Assembly (NCBI GenBank): GCA_016222825.1
Contig: JACRQF010000017.1
Location: 1 to 57,899, forward strand
From: Verrucomicrobiota bacterium
GTDB taxonomy: Bacteria > Verrucomicrobiota > Verrucomicrobiia > CAIQCK01
Direction of reading: 5' to 3'
Length of the DNA: 57,899 bases
The position numbers were made by a program, and so were the translations under genes. The notes under the pieces were generated by a model, which was not told the origin of the DNA, searched no databases, and saw nothing but the letters and a program-made list of their open reading frames with translations. This document shows, piece after piece, positions 1 to 9,057 of this stretch (the first letter of the stretch is position 1; each line of letters opens with the position of its first letter).

Positions 1-7
1 GAATCAT

Positions 8-25
8 CATGACAACCGCCCCGTC
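8..25. repeat. dispersed repeat copy (CATGACAACCGCCCCGTC)
   Basis: These 18 bases recur, with one mismatch and in the opposite orientation, at 50346-50363. The two copies are about 50 kb apart and neither lies inside a convincing gene, so this looks like a dispersed intergenic repeat rather than shared coding sequence. Confidence 0.5.
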
Positions 26-62
26 GGGGACGTGGCCCACAACCGGCTTCGCGCCTTTTTTC

Positions 63-136
63 GGTGGAGCGCGACCTCCGGGCGCGCTAGACTCGGACTC
101 AACAACAGCGACCGCGCCCGGAGGTCGCGGTCCACC
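63..136. repeat. inverted repeat, REPIN-like
   Basis: Two 24-base arms (63-86 and 113-136) are near-perfect reverse complements, sharing the core GACCTCCGGGCGCG, and enclose 26 bases. The arrangement of paired palindromic arms around a short spacer resembles bacterial REPIN elements. No gene covers it. Confidence 0.6.
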
Positions 137-195
137 TTGCAGGACGACGCGGTGTAGTGGAGAGCCTGCGGCAGAGGCTGGTGAGGAAGAAGGAA

Positions 196-230
196 GCCAC
201 AGATGAATGCGGATGGAACACGGATGCGGG
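196..230. repeat. heptamer-period repeat, left arm
   Basis: The stretch can be read as successive 7-base units such as ACAGATG and ACGGATG. Its right part is the approximate reverse complement of 1342-1364, so the lipoprotein gene between them is bracketed by inverted arms. It lies just upstream of the chosen ATG at 239 and would be translated if the earlier ATG at 203 were used. Confidence 0.5.
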
Positions 231-238
231 AAGATGCA

Positions 239-1285
239 ATGAAGACAATCAGCCGAAGTATTGTTCTAGTGGCTCTGACATGGACGGCTCTCGGTTGCAA
301 TGGTGGCCGACTTGACGGACACCAAGTCAAGCAAAGCGGCACGGCTGTCGCATGCGTTACGAATAAGTTGGAATATGCCAGCGTTTACATAGAACCGGAA
401 ATCTCCAATCTCTTGGCGAAACACCAGATTGATGAAACGAATTTGGCCAGTCAGTTGAGTCCTTGGATTGTGAAGGAACAGCTTGACCTCACCGGCAAAT
501 GGGACAAGCCCGCCATGTTTGATAACATCTCCCTCACTCTTAAGAAGCGGAACGATGAAAGATATGATGTCGATTGTGACGCAGGCGGGTGCTGCGCTGC
601 TTGGACGCTGAAACGAACAGGTTCTTTTGATGGCGGCGTATTGATTCTCGACCGACCCGTGCGGCAATATGTTCCGCGCCCACCTTTTAGGTTCTTTTAT
701 CTATTGCGCACGCCGCTTGGCATTCGGCTGGTGGACCAGCACGTCGTGAGAGAGTGGATTCTGAAAGAGAATGTCATGAAATGGCCTCCCAACAAATGGG
801 ACGGGATGATGAGGGATTATTGGAACTCGGAAAGTTTCCTGGATAAGGTTGACCCCACACGCGTTGTCAAGAGCCGAAAGGAAGCATCCCAAAAAGGTGA
901 GCATGTGCCATCAATAGCAGAATTGACCTCGGCTGCGGAGGTAAAATGGAAGGCGATCTGGAATACCGAGCTTGTTAACGAATGGCAAACCATCTTCGTC
1001 ATCCAGCCAGAAGCGACTTTGGCGCAGAAGATGATCTCCTTGAACAAAGTAGTGGCCAAAAGCACGGGTGGCCAAACCATACCAATATATTTATCGGCTG
1101 ATGTGGCAGGCATGAGATTCACTGACCCGACAAGCCCGAACAGACTGCCGGACAGAAGTGCCCTGCCTTCGTTAGGGAAGGTGCCTCTTCATGACGCCAT
1201 GATATACATCACAGCCTGGATTGGTTTGAGTTGCAAGCTCACTGAAGAAGGTATTGTTATAGGTTTGCAGGAGGGGATCAGATAG
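239..1285 (+). CDS. hypothetical lipoprotein, C-terminal STN-like region
   Basis: Encodes 348 residues. The N-terminus is a lipoprotein signal peptide: a basic start, a hydrophobic run and the lipobox ALGC with the acceptor Cys at residue 20. That decides the start at 239 rather than the in-frame ATG at 203, whose extra residues come from a repeat. The middle is not recognised. The last ~80 residues (pattern VPIYL-type strand, then LHDAMIYITAWIGLSCKL, then a strand) resemble the small STN fold found at the N-terminus of secretins and TonB-dependent receptors; this is a pattern judgement only. Its base composition looks visibly AT-richer than the neighbours and it is bracketed by inverted repeat arms, which suggests recent acquisition. 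Location: probably membrane-anchored in the periplasm. Confidence 0.7.
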   Translation: MKTISRSIVLVALTWTALGCNGGRLDGHQVKQSGTAVACVTNKLEYASVYIEPEISNLLAKHQIDETNLASQLSPWIVKEQLDLTGKWDKPAMFDNISLTLKKRNDERYDVDCDAGGCCAAWTLKRTGSFDGGVLILDRPVRQYVPRPPFRFFYLLRTPLGIRLVDQHVVREWILKENVMKWPPNKWDGMMRDYWNSESFLDKVDPTRVVKSRKEASQKGEHVPSIAELTSAAEVKWKAIWNTELVNEWQTIFVIQPEATLAQKMISLNKVVAKSTGGQTIPIYLSADVAGMRFTDPTSPNRLPDRSALPSLGKVPLHDAMIYITAWIGLSCKLTEEGIVIGLQEGIR

Positions 1286-1341
1286 AAAGGCGCTGTCATC
1301 ATCCACCCTCGGCGCGTGAGGGCACGCGGCCTCCATCACAT

Positions 1342-1364
1342 CCGGCATCCGTGTTGATCCGCGG
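1342..1364. repeat. heptamer-period repeat, right arm
   Basis: Approximate reverse complement of 209-230 (shared core AACACGGATG, read on the minus strand here). It closes the bracket around the lipoprotein gene. Confidence 0.45.
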
Positions 1365-1376
1365 CGCACACGGGGA

Positions 1377-1447
1377 AAGTTAAGAGTTCAAAGTTAAGAG
1401 TGAAGAGTTTCCGGAACTCTTAACTCTTCATTCTTCACTCTTCACTC
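1377..1447. repeat. heptamer inverted repeat after the PfkB gene
   Basis: Left arm 1377-1411 consists of variants of AAGTTAA/GAGTGAA repeated every 7 bases; right arm 1415-1447 is built from AACTCTT/CACTCTT units, the reverse complement type. A long imperfect hairpin can form. It ends 11 bases beyond the stop codon of the leftward kinase gene, so it could act as a transcription end signal for that operon. Confidence 0.75.
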
Positions 1448-1458
1448 GGCGTTTCCGC

Positions 1459-2367
1459 TCACGGCGCGTGGAACTTGCTCAGTCGGATGAACTCGGCGTA
1501 GCGGCGGGTGATGTCGGCGGGGCGGAGGCGTTCGAGGCGGTTGAGGCTGAAGCTCTCGACGTTGAAGCTCGCGACGACGCTGCCGTGGACGATGGCCCGG
1601 CGCAGGACGGCGGGAGTGGCCCGGCCGGCGCGCGCGACGTAGCCGATGAGGGCGCCCGCAAAGCAGTCGCCCGCGCCGGTCGGGTCGTGGATGTCCTCAA
1701 GCGGGTAGGCCGGGGCGCTGAAGAAGCCGCCGTTGGAGAAGAGGAGCGCGCCGTGCTCGCCTTTCTTGATGACGGCAAACTTCGGCCCCATGCGGAGGAG
1801 GGCGCGGCCGGCTTTGATGAGGCTGGTCTGGCCGGTGAGCTGGCGGGCCTCGCTGTCGTTGAGGCAGAGGGCGTCCACGCGCTTGAGGAGCTTCATCAGG
1901 TCGGGCCGGGCGGTCTCGATCCAGAGGTCCATGGTGTCGGCGAGGATGAACTTCGGCCGGCGCACCTGGTCGAGGACGCGGTGCTGGAGCGAGGGGTGGA
2001 TGTTGCCGAGCATGACGAACGGCGCGGTGGCGTAGTTCGCAGGCAGGGTGGGGTTGAACTTCTCGAAGACGTTGAGGGCGACGGAGAGCGTGCGGCGGGT
2101 GTTGTAGTCCCACTCATAGACGCCGGCCCAGCGGAAGGTCTTGCCCTCGGCGACTTGGAGGCCGGCGAGGTCAATGCCGCGCTTGCGCAGGAGCTGGGTG
2201 AACTTCTTTGGGAAATCGGTGCCGACGACGCCGACGAGCTTGACGGGGGCGAAGAAGCTGGCCGCGACGCTGGCGTAGCTGGCCGAGCCGCCCAGCATGT
2301 CGGCGTGGGTTTCCACCGGCGTCTGCACGGTGTCCAACGCGATAGATCCAACAATGACAACGCTCAT
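1459..2367 (-). CDS. PfkB/ribokinase-family carbohydrate kinase
   Basis: A 302-residue kinase of the ribokinase superfamily, which phosphorylates a sugar or nucleoside hydroxyl with ATP in the cytoplasm. The substrate-side GGSASY motif is at residues 26-31 and the second signature DPTGAGD at 228-234, with Asp234 the expected catalytic base. Length is normal for the family. It is the last gene of the leftward set aroQ-accB-accC-thiE, but is separated from thiE by a palindromic repeat, so co-transcription is uncertain. Substrate cannot be assigned from sequence; adenosine, fructose or 2-keto sugars are all possible in this family. Confidence 0.85.
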   Translation of the reverse strand: MSVVIVGSIALDTVQTPVETHADMLGGSASYASVAASFFAPVKLVGVVGTDFPKKFTQLLRKRGIDLAGLQVAEGKTFRWAGVYEWDYNTRRTLSVALNVFEKFNPTLPANYATAPFVMLGNIHPSLQHRVLDQVRRPKFILADTMDLWIETARPDLMKLLKRVDALCLNDSEARQLTGQTSLIKAGRALLRMGPKFAVIKKGEHGALLFSNGGFFSAPAYPLEDIHDPTGAGDCFAGALIGYVARAGRATPAVLRRAIVHGSVVASFNVESFSLNRLERLRPADITRRYAEFIRLSKFHAP

Positions 2368-2389
2368 GATTTATTCCTGGTTTGGTTTC

Positions 2390-2455
2390 TGTAGCGGCGG
2401 TCTCTGACCGCCGGCTGTTGTGTCTGATTATGTTCGGCGGTCGGAGACCGCTACA
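2390..2455. repeat. paired palindromic repeat between thiE and the PfkB gene
   Basis: Arms 2390-2414 and 2435-2455 are reverse complements around the core GCGGTCTCNGACCGC. The right arm overlaps the 3' end of thiE and encodes its last residues; the stop codon of thiE lies in the spacer. The left arm ends about 20 bases before the kinase start codon. Confidence 0.7.
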
Positions 2456-3093
2456 GGTTTGGCGGTGACTGCTTGCTTGAACTCGCGGGCCGCGGCAGTC
2501 ACGTCGGCGGCGCAGAGAATAGCGGAGACAACGGCGATGCGCGAGGCCCCGCTTTGCAGAACTTCGGCGACGTTCGCCATCGTGATGCCGCCGATGGCAA
2601 ACGCCGGCAGCGACACTTGACGCGAGACGTCGCGCAGCGTCGCGAGGCCGATGGGGGCGGCGGCGGGCTTGGTGCCGGTGGCAAAGAGCGGGCCGATGCC
2701 GATGTAATCGGGCGCGAGCGCCCCGGCGGCCCTGGCCTGCGCAAGCGAGTGGGTGGAGACGCCGACAAGCGCGCACGGGCCGATGGCGTTGCGCGCGGCG
2801 GCGACGGGCATCATTTCCAAATCCTCCTGTCCGAGATGGACACCGTCAGCCCCGACTCGACGCGCGAGGGCGACGTGGTCGTTGATGATGAGCGGCACGC
2901 CGGCGGCGCGGGTGACCGGCAGGACGCGGCGGGCGACGGCGGCGATGTCGTCGTGGCACCAGGTCTTGGCGCGGAGCTGGAGGATGTCCACGCCGCCGAG
3001 GATCAGTTCGCGGGCAACGTCGGCGGGGTCGCGCGTTCCGAGATAGGCCGCGTCGAGGAAACCGTAGAGGCGACAGTCCGCAATCGGCCTCAT
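2428..3093 (-). CDS. thiE: thiamine-phosphate synthase
   Basis: A 221-residue ThiE, a cytoplasmic TIM-barrel enzyme that joins the thiazole phosphate and HMP pyrophosphate to form thiamine phosphate. Recognisable parts are the QLRAKTW strand (about residues 38-44, pyrophosphate binding), GADGVHLGQEDL (about 80-91, metal and phosphate contacts), and the phosphate-binding end with FAIGGI. The start follows the accC stop by only three bases, so it is translated from the same message. Oddity: the last ten residues (KPVAVSDRRT) and the approach to the stop are encoded by a palindromic repeat arm that has replaced the native end. No other thiamine genes are in view, although the YjbQ homologue at 13762 can have weak thiamine-phosphate synthase activity in other bacteria. 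Confidence 0.92.
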   Translation of the reverse strand: MRPIADCRLYGFLDAAYLGTRDPADVARELILGGVDILQLRAKTWCHDDIAAVARRVLPVTRAAGVPLIINDHVALARRVGADGVHLGQEDLEMMPVAAARNAIGPCALVGVSTHSLAQARAAGALAPDYIGIGPLFATGTKPAAAPIGLATLRDVSRQVSLPAFAIGGITMANVAEVLQSGASRIAVVSAILCAADVTAAAREFKQAVTAKPVAVSDRRT

Positions 3094-3096
3094 GAC

Positions 3097-4470
<1,374 letters not shown>

Positions 4471-4509
4471 GACGCAGAGAAACGGGTGCGACTCGATGCG
4501 GCGACTGCG

Positions 4510-4992
4510 TTATGCAGTCTTGCGCACGCGGAAGAGAGGCTGGCCGAATTCAAGGGCCTTGGCGTTCTCCAGAAGCACTTCAGTGATGACGCCTTTGACC
4601 TCGGCTTTGATCTCGTTCATTACCTTCATCGCCTCAATGATGCAAACGACGGTTTCTTCATTGACCACCGTGCCCACTTCCACAAACGGCGCGGCTTCCG
4701 GCGATGGGGAGCGGTAGAAAGTGCCAACCATCGGCGACTTGATCTCGACGGTGTCTGCCGCCGGAGCCGACGGGGCGGCAGCAGGCGCGGCGACGGGCGC
4801 CGGGGCGGCGGCAGGGGCGACCATGATGGGCGCAGCCTGCACCGGCAGCGGAATCACCGCGGTGTCGGACCCAGCGGAGCCGTTCGGGCCGCGCTTGATG
4901 CGAATCTTGCCGCCTTCGCGCTCCAGCTCGAATTCCGTCAGCTCGTTGCGTTTCATCAACGCTATAATTTGTTTGATCTCTTCAAGATCCAC
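4510..4992 (-). CDS. accB: acetyl-CoA carboxylase biotin carboxyl carrier protein
   Basis: A 160-residue BCCP. Residues 1-34 form the amphipathic N-terminal segment, about 50-80 a proline/alanine-rich flexible linker, and 81-160 the biotinyl domain. The biotinylation site EAMKVMNE puts the modified lysine at Lys123, and the thumb-type PMVGTFYRSPSP motif of AccB proteins is present at 87-98. It carries CO2 from AccC to the carboxyltransferase. Sits between aroQ (60 bases upstream) and accC, a gene order also common in Proteobacteria. Confidence 0.97.
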   Translation of the reverse strand: MDLEEIKQIIALMKRNELTEFELEREGGKIRIKRGPNGSAGSDTAVIPLPVQAAPIMVAPAAAPAPVAAPAAAPSAPAADTVEIKSPMVGTFYRSPSPEAAPFVEVGTVVNEETVVCIIEAMKVMNEIKAEVKGVITEVLLENAKALEFGQPLFRVRKTA

Positions 4993-5052
4993 GTAGCATC
5001 TCCTCAGTTACGAGATTAGGGCGGTGAAGCTATCAGGGGCGGCGTGAAAGAA

Positions 5053-5502
5053 TCAAGACTGTTTTCCGGCGTTCTTTGCCAGCGCCACCGCCGCCTCAAG
5101 GCCGAGCAGGTAGCTCAGCGGGCCAAAACCGCAAATCTGGCCTACACAGACGGGCGCCGTGAGCGACCGATGGCGAAAATCCTCGCGCGCATGGATATTT
5201 GAAAGATGGATTTCCACCGCCGGCAAGCCCACGGCGGCAATGGCGTCGCGCAACGCTACGCTGGTATGGGTGTAGGCGGCGGGGTTGATGACGATGGCGC
5301 TGTAGCGGCCGGGCGCTGCGCCGATGAGGTCCACCAGTTCGCCTTCGTGGTTGGACTGGCGGAAGTCCACCTGCACACGGAGCGCGCGGGCGCGTTGGAG
5401 CACGCGCTTCTTGATCTCGGCAAGGGTGGTGCGGCCATAGATGCCGGTTTCGCGGCGGCCGAGCAGGTTCAGGTTTGGGCCGTTGATGAAGAGAATTCTC
5501 AC
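5053..5502 (-). CDS. aroQ: type II 3-dehydroquinate dehydratase
   Basis: A 149-residue dodecameric-type dehydroquinase that converts 3-dehydroquinate to 3-dehydroshikimate in aromatic amino acid synthesis. Signature NGPNLNLLG at 7-15, catalytic Tyr22 in GIYG, the NHEGELVD loop at 51-58, NPAAYTHTS at 73-81, and the histidine-bearing EIHLSN at 97-102. Length is typical. First gene of the leftward aroQ-accB-accC-thiE unit. Confidence 0.97.
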   Translation of the reverse strand: MRILFINGPNLNLLGRRETGIYGRTTLAEIKKRVLQRARALRVQVDFRQSNHEGELVDLIGAAPGRYSAIVINPAAYTHTSVALRDAIAAVGLPAVEIHLSNIHAREDFRHRSLTAPVCVGQICGFGPLSYLLGLEAAVALAKNAGKQS

Positions 5503-5937
5503 GCGGGCGAGTCTAGCAACTCGTCAGCCGAAGTCTAGCCTTCAGGCAGGCGGCGTGCGCGGCCGCCTTGCACCTGCATTGGCAATGCACGGTGAGATTG
5601 CACGCGGCGGTTCGATGGCGCGAAGCATCGTTTCTGCCAAATCCCCGTGTTTCCCCGCAAAACACGGCGGTTTCCGTCTCCTCTTCGCCTTTTCGCATCC
5701 CTTGGCACGGCACGTGCCCCTTGGGAGTAGACATCAGGCCGGATCCGCAACAAGCCGGCGGTGTCAAGGAGTGATGCGATAGGCTTATGAGACCGCACGG
5801 ACCATTTGGACCTGCAAACGACAGCGCGGCAACGCCAGTTCATGGCGTGCCGGGCGCGCGGCGGGTTGTCCTGATCGGTGCGCGAATTGAAGCCTTGGCA
5901 GAAGCGGCTTTCCACCGTAAAAGGAAGGAGGTCGGTC
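5503..5937. other. 435-bp divergent intergenic region
   Basis: Lies between the aroQ start and the hybrid kinase start. It holds a sigma-54-like promoter (5702-5718) reading toward the kinase and no credible gene. I see no clear sigma-70 promoter for aroQ in it, although one must be near 5510-5560. Confidence 0.6.
5702..5718 (+). promoter_or_regulatory. candidate sigma-54 (-24/-12) promoter
   Basis: The sequence TTGGCACGGCACGTGCC has the invariant GG (5704-5705) and GC (5716-5717) separated by exactly 10 bases and matches the TGGCACG half almost perfectly; the -12 half is GTGC instead of TTGC. It lies about 220 bases before the kinase ATG. It is also part of a small GGCACGTGCC palindrome, so it could instead be a protein-binding site. 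Confidence 0.4.
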
Positions 5938-7890
5938 ATGTCTGAGACCATTCGTGTGTTATTGGTGGACGACGAGGAGGATTTCTACGTCCTCACTCGC
6001 GAACTTCTTGCTGGAATCCCGGGCAACCGCTACGAGGTGGACTGGGTGGGCAGCTACGATGCGGCGCTGGGAGTCTTGGAGGCGGATCAACATGCGGTCT
6101 GGCTTGTGGACTACAGGCTGGGCGTGCATGACGGCCTGGAACTGATGCGGGAGGTGATCAACCGCGGCAGCAAAGCGCCGATGATCCTGTTGACCGGCCA
6201 GGGCGATCACGAAATTGACATGGCGGCGATGAAGATCGGCGCGTCGGATTACCTGCCGAAGGACCACATTGACGCGCGCACCCTGGAGCGGAGCATTCGT
6301 TACGCATTGGAACGGGTTCGCTCGCAAGAGTCGCTCCAGGTCAGCGAAACGCGATTCCGCAGCGCGTTCTACGGCGCAGTGCCCGGCATGGCGCTGACTT
6401 CGATGGACGGGCGTCTTCTGCGGGTCAACCGCTCGCTCTGCGACATGCTCGGTTACTCCGTCGCCGAGCTGTTGGTGAAATCGTTTCAAACGCTTGTCCA
6501 TCCTGACGACTTGCAGGCCAGCCAGCGGTTGTTGGAGACATTGATGGGCGGCGAGCGGCCGGCGCAGATGGAGAAACGGTTCGTTCACAAACGCGGCGGC
6601 ACGGTCTGGACCTATTGGTCGGTCTCGCTGCTGCGCGACCAGCGTGGTGCGCCGTTGTATTTCCTCTCGCAAATCCACGATCTCACCGAGCGCAAGAGGA
6701 CGGAAGCGGCGCTGCGCCAGAGCGAGGAACTGCTTCACAAAGCGCAGAAGATGGAAGCCGTGGGGCGGCTGGCCGGCGGCGTCGCGCACGATTTCAACAA
6801 CATCCTCACCGTCATCAGCGGCTACGCCACGATGCTGTCCAAGAAGCTCGAAGGCGACCCGGAGCTGCAGCGTGAGGTGGACGAAATCCAAACCTCCGCG
6901 GATCGCGCCGCCACGCTGACGCGCCAACTGCTGGCACTGAGCCGCAAACAGTTGCTCAACCCCAAGGTGCTGGACCTGAACCTCGTGGTGGGCGGCATCG
7001 AGAAGATGCTGCGCCGGCTGATCGGCGAGGACGTTGAACTGCGGATTCAGTTGGACGAGACGATTGGCCGCGTGAAGGTGGATCCCGGCCAGATCGAACA
7101 AGTGATCATGAATCTGGCCATCAACGCCCGCGACGCGATGCCGTCGGGCGGCAAGCTGACGATCCAGACGGCGTCCGTGGTGCAGGAGAGGCCGGGCCAG
7201 TTGAGCGAAGGCGGCATCCCCGCGGGTCATTACACCGTTCTCATCGTCACCGACACCGGCATCGGCATGAACGACGAAGTGCGGAGCCACCTGTTCGAGC
7301 CGTTCTTCACCACGAAGGACCGCGACAAAGGCACCGGCCTCGGACTGGCCACCTGCCACGGCATCATCAAGCAAAGCGGCGGCTACATCCACGTCTATAC
7401 CGAGCCAGGCCACGGCACGGCCTTCAAGATTTACCTGCCCGTCGTGGCCGGCGCTGCCGAAGACATCCGGCCGGCTGCGGGCGCGGGCATCGTCCAGTCG
7501 GGTTCGGAAACCGTCCTGCTGGTTGAAGACGAGGATCCCGTGAGGGAATTCGCCGTCCGCCTGCTGCGGGAAGCGGGCTACACGGTGTTGGAGGCCCGCA
7601 ACGGCAATGATGCGCTGCGCCTGCTCCAGGAACAAGCCAGCCGGAAGATTGACATCATGGTCACCGACGTGATCATGCCCCAGATGGGCGGCAAGGAACT
7701 GGCGGACCAACTCAAGCAACTCCGGCCCGCCACCCGCATCCTCTTCGTCTCCGGCTACACGGGCGACGCGCTCGACAACAGCGGCGTCCTGCGAACCGGC
7801 GCGGCCTTCCTGGAGAAGCCCTTCTCCGCGGCGCGGCTCACGCAGAAGATTCGCGAGGTGTTGACCAACGGCGCGGCGAAGAGACGCTGA
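5938..7890 (+). CDS. cytoplasmic hybrid histidine kinase (REC-PAS-HisKA-HATPase-REC)
   Basis: A 650-residue two-component protein with no membrane segment. Order: receiver domain 5-125 (acidic pair at 11-12, phospho-acceptor Asp58, Lys in LPKDH about 108), PAS sensor about 135-255, HisKA with GGVAHDFNNIL and phospho-His284, HATPase_c about 385-505 (NARDAMPSGG, DTGIGM, GTGLGLA), and a C-terminal receiver with Asp577 in TDVIMPQMGG and Lys in EKPFS. The start is fixed by a strong ribosome site AAGGAGGT at 5925-5932, five bases before ATG. The N-terminal receiver suggests it is itself controlled by another kinase. No separate response regulator or target gene is adjacent. A sigma-54-like promoter lies upstream. 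Confidence 0.93.
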   Translation: MSETIRVLLVDDEEDFYVLTRELLAGIPGNRYEVDWVGSYDAALGVLEADQHAVWLVDYRLGVHDGLELMREVINRGSKAPMILLTGQGDHEIDMAAMKIGASDYLPKDHIDARTLERSIRYALERVRSQESLQVSETRFRSAFYGAVPGMALTSMDGRLLRVNRSLCDMLGYSVAELLVKSFQTLVHPDDLQASQRLLETLMGGERPAQMEKRFVHKRGGTVWTYWSVSLLRDQRGAPLYFLSQIHDLTERKRTEAALRQSEELLHKAQKMEAVGRLAGGVAHDFNNILTVISGYATMLSKKLEGDPELQREVDEIQTSADRAATLTRQLLALSRKQLLNPKVLDLNLVVGGIEKMLRRLIGEDVELRIQLDETIGRVKVDPGQIEQVIMNLAINARDAMPSGGKLTIQTASVVQERPGQLSEGGIPAGHYTVLIVTDTGIGMNDEVRSHLFEPFFTTKDRDKGTGLGLATCHGIIKQSGGYIHVYTEPGHGTAFKIYLPVVAGAAEDIRPAAGAGIVQSGSETVLLVEDEDPVREFAVRLLREAGYTVLEARNGNDALRLLQEQASRKIDIMVTDVIMPQMGGKELADQLKQLRPATRILFVSGYTGDALDNSGVLRTGAAFLEKPFSAARLTQKIREVLTNGAAKRR

Positions 7891-7919
7891 GCGGCGCGAG
7901 CGGGGCGCGACCCTTTCCC

Positions 7920-7993
7920 GTAGTCGCCGAGGTCGCGAGGCGGAGGGCGTCGTAGATGAGAAAGCCGTCCGCCTCCTTACGTCGGCGGCTACA
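7920..7993. repeat. REPIN-like element, family TAGCCGCCGACGTAAGGAGG
   Basis: Right arm 7969-7993 is a perfect reverse copy of the family sequence; left arm 7920-7943 is a diverged forward copy. Other members are at 13034-13161 and 26304-26373. Confidence 0.7.
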
Positions 7994-8252
7994 CGGTTTC
8001 CACCGTCAACGTCCCCGTCGTATCGAGACCGCCGACGCGCGCATAGACGCCGCTCGGATCGTTGCCGCCAACTTTTACGGCGCTCCAGACTAGCACCGCC
8101 TTGTAGGTGACGAACTTCGTCGCTTCCACCACCAGTTTCCATTGGCCGGCGACATCGCTCGTTCCTTTCCATTGTCTTCGTTGACTGGCGGGCCGGCCCA
8201 TCCGGCCCCCTAAAACCGTGTCAGGGCGCTTCCGACGCCCGTTTTGATGCCC

Positions 8253-8315
8253 GGCACACGCGTGTGGATGGCTCGCACACCTGTGCGGATGACCGGCACA
8301 TCTGTCTGGAGGGCA
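8253..8315. repeat. three tandem 21-bp imperfect copies
   Basis: Units start at 8253, 8274 and 8295. Each is itself near-palindromic around a CACACSYGTGTG-type centre (GGCACACGCGTGTGGATG in the first). Because 21 is divisible by three it would encode a 7-residue repeat in any open frame, but no supported gene covers it. Confidence 0.55.
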
Positions 8316-8430
8316 CGGACGCCTGATTGCACCGTCCGGCGTGGCCGGCAGCCGGGCAGCCGGCTCACAGGTCACGCCGCCCGCATCGCCCGCAGCGTCT
8401 TCTTCAACGCCTCCATCCTCGCCCACGCCG

Positions 8431-8922
8431 TCAGTATCTGAGGCAGGCGGCGTCCCATAGTCCCTCGCCGAAGGCCTCCACCGCCGCGCTGCCGCGCAGG
8501 AAGAAGAACGAGGCGTCATCATGCTCGTTGTCCGCCATCCAGTCCGTCTGCACTCCCGCCTTCCGCATCTGTTCGAAAACATCCGCCAGCGGCAGATCGT
8601 AGTTGATGTCGATGCCCGTATCCTCGGGAGCGGGCACCGCCTCGCCGAGGACCGGCCGCGCCTGCTCCAACGCCTTCAGGACCAAGGCGTCCATGGGCCG
8701 CTCGACGGAGATGATCAGCAGGTTCTCCGGCGGCGTCTCCATCGGCTCCATGCAATCCGGATTGGCCGGCTTCGTCATCGGCGAGAACAAAATCAATGGC
8801 AGCGGCTTGCCCAGCACCGTCGCTTCGTAATTCACCACCGCCTCGGCCTCATTCATGAGATCGCCCCACGTCGCGCTGGCCTCCAGCGCAAAGACCGGGA
8901 GAATGTGGTCAGCAGGTTTCAT
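8431..8922 (-). CDS. hypothetical protein
   Basis: A 163-residue acidic soluble protein with no signal peptide or membrane segment that I can see. I do not recognise it. Residues 1-60 (LPVFALEASATWGDLMNEAEAVVNYEATVLGKPLPLILFSP) have the alternation of a mixed alpha/beta fold; the C-terminal half has ADVFEQMRKAGVQTDW and ends in AACLRY. Codon use resembles that of the neighbouring housekeeping genes, which supports it being real. It is followed on its 3' side by decayed sequence and preceded by a heptamer repeat that separates it from obg, so it is probably its own transcription unit. Confidence 0.6.
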   Translation of the reverse strand: MKPADHILPVFALEASATWGDLMNEAEAVVNYEATVLGKPLPLILFSPMTKPANPDCMEPMETPPENLLIISVERPMDALVLKALEQARPVLGEAVPAPEDTGIDINYDLPLADVFEQMRKAGVQTDWMADNEHDDASFFFLRGSAAVEAFGEGLWDAACLRY

Positions 8923-8986
8923 CGTGTCATCTCCATCTCTTCAACGGCGGCGGCCGCGGCAGGCTTCTTCTCCGCGCTCATCTGAG

Positions 8987-9057
8987 CCTCTCTGCGTCTT
9001 TGCGTTGGGAATCCGCCGTCTTAACGCAGAGACGCCAAGGACGCGGGGCTCGCAGAG
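8987..9057. repeat. heptamer inverted repeat at the obg 3' end
   Basis: Left arm 8987-9007 (TGCGTCTTTGCGTTG core) is the reverse complement type of right arm 9023-9057, built from 7-base units such as AACGCAG/AGACGCC. It ends one base beyond the obg stop codon, so it may serve as the transcription end of the rplU-rpmA-obg unit. Confidence 0.65.

Larger units (their letters stand above)
7891..8430. other. 540-bp region without an intact gene; repeat-rich
   Basis: Holds a REPIN-like pair (7920-7993) and a triplicated 21-base repeat (8253-8315). On the minus strand, about 8130-7989 reads as a plausible 45-residue beta-rich protein tail (with WKLVVEATKFVTYKAVLVWS) ending in a stop at 7989, and about 8440-8370 another frame gives a helical tail, LTAWARMEALKKTLRAM, with its own stop. 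Both look like remains of broken genes, but I cannot name the parents. Confidence 0.4.

Noticed and set aside
5959..8172. 737-codon open frame opposite the hybrid kinase
   Set aside because: Antisense shadow of a gene with complete two-component motifs; no recognisable domains.
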